64,000 nucleotides of DNA from a virus: the IMG/VR virus record IMGVR_UViG_3300008267_009718, positions 1 through 64,000 of that record; one strand, given 5' to 3'. Position 1 is the first letter of the stretch. Every line of letters starts with the position of its first letter. Below the pieces are notes generated by a model. The model saw only the letters and a list, made by a program, of their open reading frames with translations. It was not told the origin of the DNA and ran no database searches. Of the stretch, positions 55,045 through 63,355 are shown piece by piece. The translations under genes were made by a program, and so were the position numbers.

Positions 55045-57846
55045 TTCATCTTCTTTTAAAAATTTCATCATAAATGGATCCGCCAATTTATACATATGAA
55101 ATGGTGAAACACCTACATTCGTCCAAAATTCCATTTCCTCATTTGATATTTCCATCACATCTTCTAACTTATCTTGATCTTCTTCTTTGAACGGTTGTCC
55201 ATTAATGAGTTGACATTGTTCTGTAGTAAAAAAACCTCTTTCTTCAGGATTTTTAATTAATAGATTATTTCTAACTTCTTTTTGAAATACAACTAATAAA
55301 GGTTCAACTCGTTTATTGAATGTAACAATTGCTCTTTGGATGTTGTACTCACCTAACATATCAGGATTGTTTTCTAAATCTATTGGGTCTAATCTATAAC
55401 AATTTAATTGGATTATTGATTCCCAACTATCATCAGGATAGGTGCCGTAACCCTGATAATAACTATCTAAATGTTCTTGTGCCCAACCCTTTTTTGGTTT
55501 GTTAACCTTTTGAACATCTCCATGTGATGCCTTTGTTCCATTATTAACATAATAAATTATATCACCAAGATTCACATTTAAATTTTCTCTGATTGCAAGT
55601 TCCATATGTGCTTGTCTTGACATTAACGCTCCCGCCTTTGTTCTTGTTTTACTTCTTGCAACATAGTCATCAATAGATTGTTTTACCTTTGACTTATTGG
55701 CAATTTGAGCCAAAGGAATTTTCTGATCGAATATTCTTTGTAGGTATTCATAATAGTATTCTACAAATCCTTTACCATCACCATCAAGTAACATTTTAAT
55801 TGCTTTATCTAAAAACACCTCAATATACTTTGGCATTTTTTTAGATTTAATTGAGTTACCTGTAAGTTTAATTTTACCTTTACCTGTGATAAGGGCGTAG
55901 TTCTTTCTTGCTAAGTTAATACAGGCAGGCCACTGTCCATCAGTGTCAAGAGCCATCTCACCCCTCATTGCTAAGTCATTAAACTCCATCACGTCAGCTT
56001 CCTCACCCACATATTCTTTACCCTCTTTAACTTTCCAGTTTAATCCTTTACCAATATATCTTCTACTTTCTACACCATCAGGAACTGAAAAGTTAATACC
56101 ATCCGTATCCATTACAAGTGGTGTATATCCTCTATCCATAAAGAAATGAATCATCATTCGTAAGTATTGCCTACCAGTACAGGTAATCATTTCTCCTTTA
56201 TTCATATCACCCCAATGAAAAACTTGAGGTGCTGACAATGAACCAAAGAATGCGTTAATAAAAATTTTAATTGGTAATTGTTTTCTATCAAAAGAAAGTG
56301 ACTTCTTCTTATCAATACTTGCGTATTCCTCAGCCAAGTTCTTATACATAATACGGGTTGTTCTAAAATGAGATAACAATCCCTTCATCGCACCTGTTAT
56401 ATCACATTCGGGAAATACATCGTGAACCAACTGAATTGATGGATAAAGTGAAGAGTAGTCAAGTTTTAATACGTTTCTTGAGTATCCTGTTCTAATTAAT
56501 CTTGATAACCCACCAACAAAGTTTCTCTTCTCGTTTTTTGCTGGAATTGCAAGTCCGTGTTTATAAGACCACGCTAACATCAACATTTTCCATAATGTTG
56601 CAGTTCCCATTGTTGAAACCCTTTCATAAGTTGTTGGTACAAGTGATGCAAGTAAGAATGTCCCTTGATTGAACTCCTCATCAACAAGTAGGGTTTCCTC
56701 CAAGTCATCGTCAAGATATCTCTCTACGATATCATCACCTGTTGTTTTAATATAAACATCACTTCTTCTTTCACAAACCTCATCAATTTTAGAATCAACA
56801 CCAACCTTTTTATATCCTCCGTTTTGAATGTTTAACCAATAGTCTTCTTTTTTTGCATACATAGAACCAATTTTGGTATGTTCGATGTAGATACGATCTT
56901 TAGCTTCAGCATCAATAAACTTTGTAATATATTTTAGTCCGGCTTCTTTAATGTTAGAATTAATTGCCTGAGCTCTTCTAACAGAATGAAGTATATCAAT
57001 TACATTATAACCCCACATTTGAACTTGATTATACTTTTCAACCTCGTTTGCCAACTTTAACATTGATTCTTTTTGAGCAATTGGTTTCATTCGGTTTAAG
57101 GAGGTTGGTAATTTTTTTAAATCAAGATTAAGAGCCTTACTCCTCTCAAATATCCAATACCAGTCGAAGTTCGCAGAATTATATCCACCTATTATTGAGG
57201 GTTTTAATTTATCTATTATTTCAAAGAATTCCACAATACCTCTTCTTTCTTCATCTTCATCCTTACATTCAATAACTTTAAGAAAACCCTTGTTGGTTTT
57301 CATACCTATCATAAATATCCTACCGTCTTTTGGTTCTAAAGCGGTAGTCTCTAAGTCGAATACAAATCTTGTGATATCGTTGTATTCTTCATAACCTTTA
57401 AATAATCTTTTTTCTTTTGAAATTAAATATTGCTCAACGGGGGGAAGAATCATTATTTTATCTTTAACTCTTTCGCCCCAAGGATCTATCCCTCCATCTC
57501 TAAAAAACTGTATTAGTTCTCTATAACCTTTGATTGACTTCACAATAAAAGTAAGTCCGTTTTCTAATCTTTCATCACCATCAGTTCTAAGCTTTTCTAT
57601 CACAATACCATACTTAGACATTGCACTTTTTTGTAAATCTTTAGATGATTGATAAAAATTTAAACCTCTTAAATCTCCTACCCACCCAAAAGAGGTAAAG
57701 TTTTCTTTTTGTAGTGATTTTCCTTTTTCAGGACAGTCTTTTACTTTGTAGATACAATTGGCGGCATAATCGTATTCAATTGAGACAATAAATTTTTCAG
57801 GATCTGAACCTTCTAAAAAGGACTGAATTTCTTCGGATGATATCAT
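55015..57846 (-). CDS. 43: Family B DNA polymerase, gp43-like
   Basis: 943 residues (T4 gp43 is 898). Proofreading exonuclease: Exo I VFDLETT (D164, E166), Exo II IIGGYNSANFDWYWI, Exo III YNVIDILHSVRR. Polymerase: motif A LKLDYSSLYPSIQL near 455-468, motif B KIFINAFFGS, and motif C VMDTDGINFS near 575, where the second aspartate of the active site is present. It copies the phage genome with the helicase, exonuclease and SSB encoded elsewhere in the window. Its 3' end overlaps the plus-strand gene at 54685-55044 by 30 bases. Confidence 0.94.
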   Translation of the reverse strand: MISSEEIQSFLEGSDPEKFIVSIEYDYAANCIYKVKDCPEKGKSLQKENFTSFGWVGDLRGLNFYQSSKDLQKSAMSKYGIVIEKLRTDGDERLENGLTFIVKSIKGYRELIQFFRDGGIDPWGERVKDKIMILPPVEQYLISKEKRLFKGYEEYNDITRFVFDLETTALEPKDGRIFMIGMKTNKGFLKVIECKDEDEERRGIVEFFEIIDKLKPSIIGGYNSANFDWYWIFERSKALNLDLKKLPTSLNRMKPIAQKESMLKLANEVEKYNQVQMWGYNVIDILHSVRRAQAINSNIKEAGLKYITKFIDAEAKDRIYIEHTKIGSMYAKKEDYWLNIQNGGYKKVGVDSKIDEVCERRSDVYIKTTGDDIVERYLDDDLEETLLVDEEFNQGTFLLASLVPTTYERVSTMGTATLWKMLMLAWSYKHGLAIPAKNEKRNFVGGLSRLIRTGYSRNVLKLDYSSLYPSIQLVHDVFPECDITGAMKGLLSHFRTTRIMYKNLAEEYASIDKKKSLSFDRKQLPIKIFINAFFGSLSAPQVFHWGDMNKGEMITCTGRQYLRMMIHFFMDRGYTPLVMDTDGINFSVPDGVESRRYIGKGLNWKVKEGKEYVGEEADVMEFNDLAMRGEMALDTDGQWPACINLARKNYALITGKGKIKLTGNSIKSKKMPKYIEVFLDKAIKMLLDGDGKGFVEYYYEYLQRIFDQKIPLAQIANKSKVKQSIDDYVARSKTRTKAGALMSRQAHMELAIRENLNVNLGDIIYYVNNGTKASHGDVQKVNKPKKGWAQEHLDSYYQGYGTYPDDSWESIIQLNCYRLDPIDLENNPDMLGEYNIQRAIVTFNKRVEPLLVVFQKEVRNNLLIKNPEERGFFTTEQCQLINGQPFKEEDQDKLEDVMEISNEEMEFWTNVGVSPFHMYKLADPFMMKFLKEDELRHFETVGG

Positions 57847-57936
57847 TATATATATTTTTTAGGTTTGGTGTATTCTCTGACTCACAAAGGAGGCATTTAC
57901 CTTCAATCCTAAATATATTAAATAGTTGATAACAAA

Positions 57937-58176
57937 TCAAACATCAGAATAAAGTCTTTTAACATATTGGGCAACTTCATTTTTTGTCCATTCCCTTTTT
58001 GAATCATATTCTTCTCCTTCCCACACAATAATTGGATCAGGTATTTCTTTTAAAAATACTATAACTTTTTTTTGTTCCACAAAATCAATGATTCTCTCTA
58101 TAGTTAAACTATTAAAGGTTTGGCGTTTTTCTTGTACAACAACAATTTCTTTTGGGTTTATAATTTCTATTCTCAT
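57937..58176 (-). CDS. Small protein of unknown function
   Basis: 79 residues, not recognised. Central IERIIDFVEQKKVIVFLKEI is a strand-rich hydrophobic segment and the C-terminus (REWTKNEVAQYVKRLYSDV) is a helix. It sits 16 bases behind the next gene and 90 bases before the DNA polymerase start. The 90-base gap holds an AAAGGAGG on the opposite strand but no gene that I can support. Confidence 0.65.
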   Translation of the reverse strand: MRIEIINPKEIVVVQEKRQTFNSLTIERIIDFVEQKKVIVFLKEIPDPIIVWEGEEYDSKREWTKNEVAQYVKRLYSDV

Positions 58177-58192
58177 ATTTTTTTATTTTAAT

Positions 58193-58609
58193 TTATGTAC
58201 AACAAGGAAAATCAATAACATAACAAGATTCGTAATCTAAATCGTCCGCAATATAACTTTCTTGAACATTTATAAAAAGTTGTTCTCTAATCGGTAATAT
58301 AAGTGTTCCATCATCGTTTCTTAATAAAAACTGTCCCTCATATCTACCAACTTTATTTGTGTCTTTTGGGTTAAATTTATAATAAATATAATATTCAGGA
58401 GTGGCATTAGGTTCTATTTGAATTTTTTCCACAAACCCCGCAGGTCTTGTAGTTATTTTGGGTATTCCCGTTTCAACGTTAACCATTGAAAAAAATATAG
58501 CGGATTCCTCTATCATATTCATAAATTTATTATAATCACTTCTTCCGTCTTTAACAACTTGGAGTTTTAAAACTGGAAGTGTTGCATTTTTTTTGATGTA
58601 GAATTCCAT
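58193..58609 (-). CDS. Putative virion protein with baseplate-type beta domain
   Basis: 138 residues. Begins MEFYIKKNATLPVLKLQVVK and continues YYIYYKFNPKDTNKVGRYEG then LPIREQLFINVQESYI, the strand pattern of N-terminal domains in phage baseplate upper-type proteins. A C-terminal cysteine group (ESCYVIDFPCCT) is unusual. It has a TATTTATAG element 12 bases before the start. Probably a fibre or baseplate attachment protein. The assignment is by pattern only. Confidence 0.65.
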   Translation of the reverse strand: MEFYIKKNATLPVLKLQVVKDGRSDYNKFMNMIEESAIFFSMVNVETGIPKITTRPAGFVEKIQIEPNATPEYYIYYKFNPKDTNKVGRYEGQFLLRNDDGTLILPIREQLFINVQESYIADDLDYESCYVIDFPCCT

Positions 58610-58621
58610 TAATAGTTTTTA

Positions 58622-58630
58622 CTATAAATA
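58622..58630 (-). promoter_or_regulatory. TATTTATA-type candidate late promoter
   Basis: TATTTATAG on the coding strand, ending 12 bases before the ATG at 58609. Confidence 0.45.
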
Positions 58631-58645
58631 TACGGAAAAGAAAAT

Positions 58646-60334
58646 TTAACATTCTTTTCTTAAAGTAGATTCATAGTGTTCAAATCTATTGTGTTCAGTA
58701 GGGGTTAATAATAAAATACCAGGATTTATTTCACCATTAACAGTTTTTTGATAACAATGAGACATTAATGTTTGTTCAAAAGGATGTTCAAAAACTGTTT
58801 CTAAATAACATTTGTAATTACCAATTTTTGACATTAAAATGGGCCAATTACATAGATATATTTCACCTGTAGCGTATGGTACTCCTTGAAAAGACTTTAT
58901 ATGTTTGAATTCGGTATTTGGTGAATTTGGATCCAAACCTTGATGAGGTAATTTTGGATTATTCACCCAATGTGTTTCTCTGAAATTTTGAGGTACGTTG
59001 TACCAAGACCATTGTTTGTCATTTGAACCATAAAATTCAGTAAAATTAAGTTTAAGAAAATCAAAACTTTCTTTTTGGAGGATGTTTAATGATTTATTAT
59101 ATAATTTTTTTACATACCTATTAAACCCATTTTTACATATTTCATTTTTTTTAGTGTAAAACAACATATCATCCTCAAAAAAGAAATAATAACCTAAATC
59201 TGTTTGTTCATCAAAGTGTTTTGCTATAAATTGTCTCCCCCCTGTTATACCAATATTATCTTTTTTTATGTGTGTAAATCCGAATTTATCACATAGTTCT
59301 ATATATTTTTCAGTAGTGTTTAAATCAGTAGAATTATTTAGAAGGAATTTTTTTGTTTTTGTTATAAAATCTGTGTCATATTCTAACATAGAGTTTATTA
59401 AAGTTTCAAATTGATTAGGAGAATTAAATGTTATAACATATAACCCAACATTGTTTCCGTTGGTTCGAGTTATTGTATCAAATTTTAAATCTTTTGTGTC
59501 AAAATTTTTAAGAGTAACGTTGTTAATTTTAACATCTTCAAAAAATTTATAAATTAAACCATTAGACTCAATTTCACAATAATCAATTAACGATGGATAA
59601 TTATATAATAAAATAGTAAATAAACTTTCTTCCGTACCCATAAATTTATTATTAAGGGTACTAATTAAGAGATTATAATATAAGCTGTTTATTTCTGAAA
59701 TTGTTTGTTTATCTCCACCAAAAAACCCACCTCTCGCAACAACTTTAGGTATGTTATTTGTAAGTTTTTTCATTTCAGTATAATTAAATCCGTGAACTTC
59801 AGTTTCCGCATCATAAGGAAAACAAACAAATAAAAATTTATTCGTTAAATTTTTTATTTTTTCTAAAACTTTATCGTGTGTAAAATAACCTGAATGTACG
59901 GTATTAGTCAAACCTGCGTCAATCCAAAATAGTTTTTCTGAATCGAATTTATCTAAAATTTTAGCATCATTTAATAAAAACATTTTTGACATTACTAAAG
60001 GATTGTACATCTCGAGTTTTGATTGTGTTGAATCTACCAACCACCCTGTTTGATTATACCACTTTTCATTTGTTCTAATTTGTTGTATTAAAGTATAATA
60101 CTCATTATTTTTAAACCAATTAACATCCCTCTCAATAAATTGAGTATTTGATTCATTTCTTCTTTCAAATACAAACTCTTTGAGTTTTGAGTCTCCGAAA
60201 ATAATCATAGGATTATCTATTGTTAATAATTCCGAAAATTTAGAAAGGTAAAACTCAAATGAACGAGACCAACCTTCATTGAGCCCTCCCCTACCAATGT
60301 CCCATAATCCAGTAACAAGCGTTAAATTATTCAT
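58646..60334 (-). CDS. Two-domain glycosyltransferase (HtrL/YibB-like plus GT-A)
   Basis: 562 residues. The N-terminal ~280 residues resemble HtrL/YibB-type transferases: LTLVTGLWDIGRGGLNEGW, KLFWIDAGLTNTV and VARGGFFGG. From about 298 a second domain begins with VGLYVITFNSPNQFETLINS, and near 388 has FFFEDDMLF, an acidic motif typical of a GT-A fold that binds nucleotide sugar and metal. The fusion suggests an enzyme adding two sugars. Its start overlaps the neighbouring gene by eight bases. It is one of four adjacent transferase genes. The substrate is unknown. Confidence 0.82.
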   Translation of the reverse strand: MNNLTLVTGLWDIGRGGLNEGWSRSFEFYLSKFSELLTIDNPMIIFGDSKLKEFVFERRNESNTQFIERDVNWFKNNEYYTLIQQIRTNEKWYNQTGWLVDSTQSKLEMYNPLVMSKMFLLNDAKILDKFDSEKLFWIDAGLTNTVHSGYFTHDKVLEKIKNLTNKFLFVCFPYDAETEVHGFNYTEMKKLTNNIPKVVARGGFFGGDKQTISEINSLYYNLLISTLNNKFMGTEESLFTILLYNYPSLIDYCEIESNGLIYKFFEDVKINNVTLKNFDTKDLKFDTITRTNGNNVGLYVITFNSPNQFETLINSMLEYDTDFITKTKKFLLNNSTDLNTTEKYIELCDKFGFTHIKKDNIGITGGRQFIAKHFDEQTDLGYYFFFEDDMLFYTKKNEICKNGFNRYVKKLYNKSLNILQKESFDFLKLNFTEFYGSNDKQWSWYNVPQNFRETHWVNNPKLPHQGLDPNSPNTEFKHIKSFQGVPYATGEIYLCNWPILMSKIGNYKCYLETVFEHPFEQTLMSHCYQKTVNGEINPGILLLTPTEHNRFEHYESTLRKEC

Positions 60335-61214
60335 TATTGAGTTCTTCTATTATTTTATAAAAACTTTTATTTTTCTTTGTATGCGCTATAATATCAAAGT
60401 CAGGTATTCTTTCATCTTCATGCCACCAAATATCAAAACTATATGAGTGAAATAATTCTTCGTGATTTCGATACATTAAAGACATAATATGTTCCTCAAA
60501 GTATAAATTATTGTCTGAAATTGTAACTTCAGTTAAATAGTCGTTGAACAAATCAACAATGTTTTTCCACAATTCTTTTTTACCTCCAAATAATCCTCCA
60601 ATAACGTGATAACTTCTATCATATTTTTTGTAATGTATTGGATTAACAGTACCAGACCAATAATTCCTATCGTTTTCTTTTGCGATTATCGTAAACTTGT
60701 TTTCAGTTTTTCTAACTAAATTTCTGAGAAATACATTATTAAAAATATTTGATTCATAATAACCCTTATTATGATTACCCGTTAGTGACAAGTATTTGTT
60801 TGGTAGTAATCCACAATGTGATAGTCCTGCATCAATCCAAAAGTAATAATCATAAGACATATCTTCATTATTAAACCATTCAAATTTCATATATTGAATC
60901 TCTAAACACCTATCTCCGACTTTTGCCTTTTCCACATCTTTATATTTGTTTATTAAATTGGAATACCGATTTTTATTTAAATCTGATACAACAATTTTTA
61001 ACTTCTCCTTGTTAACATTATTTTCAATAAAGAAAAAGGTTTTTAAATCCTCGTACTCTCTATCAGATGTATAACAAACAAAATCCGCATCTGTCATTTT
61101 TAAAAGAGATAACAAACTCCATCGATAATGCCAATATCTATTAGGTCTTCCACCAAATTCACTACCGAATAAATCACTATATATTGCAGTAATAAATTTA
61201 ACAGATGGTTTCAT
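60327..61214 (-). CDS. Glycosyltransferase, HtrL/YibB-like
   Basis: 295 residues from the ATG at 61214 (MKPSVKFITAIYSDLFGSEF). A longer frame to 61355 only adds a Lys-rich, unlikely extension that overlaps the upstream gene and is rejected. Features: YYFWIDAGLSHCGLLP and VIGGLFGGKKELW, shared with the N-terminal half of the next gene, so the two are paralogues. It overlaps the GT25-like gene by 17 bases. Probable sugar transferase on virion or host glycans. The acceptor is not known. Confidence 0.8.
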   Translation of the reverse strand: MKPSVKFITAIYSDLFGSEFGGRPNRYWHYRWSLLSLLKMTDADFVCYTSDREYEDLKTFFFIENNVNKEKLKIVVSDLNKNRYSNLINKYKDVEKAKVGDRCLEIQYMKFEWFNNEDMSYDYYFWIDAGLSHCGLLPNKYLSLTGNHNKGYYESNIFNNVFLRNLVRKTENKFTIIAKENDRNYWSGTVNPIHYKKYDRSYHVIGGLFGGKKELWKNIVDLFNDYLTEVTISDNNLYFEEHIMSLMYRNHEELFHSYSFDIWWHEDERIPDFDIIAHTKKNKSFYKIIEELNNE

Positions 61215-61935
61215 ATATTTTTTTTTCTTTTTTTTCTTTATTAGTATTAAAATCCATATATTCGTTTGGAATTTTAATGGGACTGTAAGAGTTCCAATTA
61301 TACGTTTGAGTGTAAAAATTATTATACATTCCTTGTGAGATATCCGACCAATCATTACCCTGACAACAAATTGGTAGTATAGGGCAATATGATTGATATT
61401 TTTGTATTATAAAATGAAATAAGTAATCATCATATGCATAAAAATAATCACCATTTTGATGTGAGGTATTTTTAATGTTAAAGATTTCGTTTATTACGTT
61501 TTTATCGTACACTACCATATTCGCAGCATAGATTTCCCTAAATTCAGGACGTTGTTTTTCAGGGAGATTTGTCATATCTAAAAGAAACTCACTTTTGTTA
61601 GATTTATTAATATGTCTATTTAATGTGGGAGATAAATTTAAGATAGAATAATCCAATCTCTCCAATTCAGAATCTAACTTATTAATCAAAGATTTTGCAT
61701 AAGGCATAAAAAAACAATCATCCTCAATTATCATTACCTTATCAAAATTTCTTTCTTTTGCAAGTTTTAAGACTTTCAAATGGGATAAAGTACAACCCAT
61801 ATATGAATTAGTGTCAATACCATATACAAGTTCATAATCCCAACCGATATACTCTAATTCTCTCTTAATCGATTCAAGTCTATCGGGTCTTCTTTTTAAA
61901 TTAATTACAAACTTGGGAATATCTTTTATTTTCAT
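61198..61935 (-). CDS. Glycosyltransferase family 25-like
   Basis: 245 residues. FVINLKRRPDRLESIKRELE (9-28), YMGCTLSHLKVLKLAKERNF (45-64) and VMIIEDDCFF with the acidic triplet E71-D-D at 71-73 are the family 25 pattern, found in lipopolysaccharide-type and collagen-type galactosyl/glucosyl transferases. It overlaps the upstream gene by four bases (ATGA) and the downstream gene by 17 bases. Acts with the neighbouring transferases, perhaps on a common acceptor. Confidence 0.88.
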   Translation of the reverse strand: MKIKDIPKFVINLKRRPDRLESIKRELEYIGWDYELVYGIDTNSYMGCTLSHLKVLKLAKERNFDKVMIIEDDCFFMPYAKSLINKLDSELERLDYSILNLSPTLNRHINKSNKSEFLLDMTNLPEKQRPEFREIYAANMVVYDKNVINEIFNIKNTSHQNGDYFYAYDDYLFHFIIQKYQSYCPILPICCQGNDWSDISQGMYNNFYTQTYNWNSYSPIKIPNEYMDFNTNKEKKEKKIYETIC

Positions 61936-63179
61936 AATAAACCTGTTAATCTAGGACACCATCCCTTTGATTTACTATACGGCCAAACAACCCAATACTT
62001 TGGTTTTTCTGTTGTATGAAATTCTCTCCATATCTTACAATATTTATCGGGATCTTGTTTCATTCTATTTATTTCATTTATATCGGCATCTTGCCTAAAC
62101 ATAGTTTCATCTTTTTCATTGTGAAACGCTACCACCCAAAAATCATAATCAGTTTCAGGTACACCATCAAAAGATAAGTCAATACAATGTTTAAAAATTG
62201 TTGTGAAACTATTTAACCATTCTTCTTCATTTTCATACGGATATGGATTAGGTGGGTACTGTTTGTCAACCGTGTATTGTTGAATTGCTCTTTTTGAGAA
62301 TAGAATTCCGGCATATTTTTCGTAATCTTTGATTGTTCTTTCATTTCCAAAACCATATTTTCCTAATTCACCATTATAAGATTCTCCATCAACACCTAAA
62401 ATTTCTCTATTTTTTTTATGACACTTTACATTTTTTGTGTGCCATTCTTTATCGTCATCCCACTGTTTTGTTCTACCCTTTCTTGTGTATTCATGCCAAA
62501 TTACAGTTCTATTCGGATGAAACAAATCATATCCGTGAGTATATGCTCTCACCGCAATTGATATTTCTTCTCCGTGAAAATAATATTCAGGGTCGTGTTG
62601 AACTTCTTTAGAAAATTGCCCTAATGTAAATGCAAAATGCGCGGAGTAAAATCTTGAAGGTATGGGTTCTTTAAGTTCTTGCCAATTAGGAATAACTTCA
62701 GGTAGAAAGAAAACAACACCTTCGGGTGTAAATCTATCAAAAACCATTCTCCACGGTTCGGTAACTCTTCCTTGAGGATCGTTTTCAGGGTCGAAAGATG
62801 AAACATATCCAGTTAACAAAGGTTTTTTATAACCTTTCTTTTGTAATTGTTTTAACATCTTAATGAGGGTTACATCCCAATCTTGTTCGAACCTCATATG
62901 AGAATCTAATTGGAGTGTGTACTTCTCTCCTTTGTATAATTGTTGAACTTGATTCCTCGCCCAACATACTCCTGTCGAATCTTGATATGGTACATTTAAT
63001 ATTCTGAATCTTTCATCATTCTCGTATTCAGATAAGTCGTCAAAACCATCTTCAGGGTGATATTGACGACAAATACCAAAACGTAAGTTTTCAGGTTTTT
63101 TAGATTTATCAATACAATCTTTGATTGTTGGTATAAGTTGGGGGTCTCTATAAGACGCGATTTGAATAAAAATTTTCAT
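61932..63179 (-). CDS. GlcNAc-transferase-like glycosyltransferase (Skp1/GT60 type)
   Basis: 415 residues. IQIASYRDPQLIPTIKDCID at the start, LRFGICRQYHP and the metal-binding D-S-H of LQLDSHMRFEQDWD (D92-H94) are typical of the GlcNAc-transferase family first known from the Dictyostelium Skp1 enzyme, which modifies hydroxyproline of a protein. A later PEYYFHGEEISIAVRAYTHG segment fits as the acceptor-side loop. It is the first gene of the four-gene transferase operon, next to a glycine-rich fibre gene, so a protein acceptor in the virion is possible. The acceptor is inferred. Confidence 0.88.
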   Translation of the reverse strand: MKIFIQIASYRDPQLIPTIKDCIDKSKKPENLRFGICRQYHPEDGFDDLSEYENDERFRILNVPYQDSTGVCWARNQVQQLYKGEKYTLQLDSHMRFEQDWDVTLIKMLKQLQKKGYKKPLLTGYVSSFDPENDPQGRVTEPWRMVFDRFTPEGVVFFLPEVIPNWQELKEPIPSRFYSAHFAFTLGQFSKEVQHDPEYYFHGEEISIAVRAYTHGYDLFHPNRTVIWHEYTRKGRTKQWDDDKEWHTKNVKCHKKNREILGVDGESYNGELGKYGFGNERTIKDYEKYAGILFSKRAIQQYTVDKQYPPNPYPYENEEEWLNSFTTIFKHCIDLSFDGVPETDYDFWVVAFHNEKDETMFRQDADINEINRMKQDPDKYCKIWREFHTTEKPKYWVVWPYSKSKGWCPRLTGLL

Positions 63180-63257
63180 AGTAGTATAATACTAAGATAA
63201 ACGATGAAAAATATAAATGAATATTTTTATATTACCCAATAAAAGGAGGACTACTTG

Positions 63258-63317
63258 ATGAATGAGGTAGATGTCTCAAAAGAGAAAAATCCTGTTGTTT
63301 CCGATATTGTTAATTGA
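63258..63317 (+). CDS. Possible 19-residue peptide with strong Shine-Dalgarno (doubtful)
   Basis: A short plus-strand frame (MNEVDVSKEKNPVVSDIVN) with AAAAGGAGG seven to nine bases before the ATG. A good SD site is rare in this genome, which makes this worth recording. It is very short, has no known homologue, and lies in the gap between a fibre gene and the transferase operon, so it may be chance. Confidence 0.25.
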   Translation: MNEVDVSKEKNPVVSDIVN

Positions 63318-63333
63318 TGAATCGTATAGTATA

Positions 63334-63355
63334 ATTATCACCAACTAGTGATAAT
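63334..63355 (-). terminator. Weak hairpin at end of glycine-rich fibre gene
   Basis: Eight-base-pair stem ATTATCAC / GTGATAAT overlapping the stop codon, without a clear T run. May act as a weak terminator. Confidence 0.35.

Noticed and set aside
57847-57936. AAAGGAGG in the gap before the DNA polymerase
   Set aside because: No ATG follows at a useful distance on that strand and no frame of note is seen.
61215-61355. Longer N-terminus for the HtrL/YibB-like gene
   Set aside because: The extra 47 residues are a Lys-rich, low-complexity run from the poly-Lys end of the upstream gene; the ATG at 61214 starts the conserved fold.
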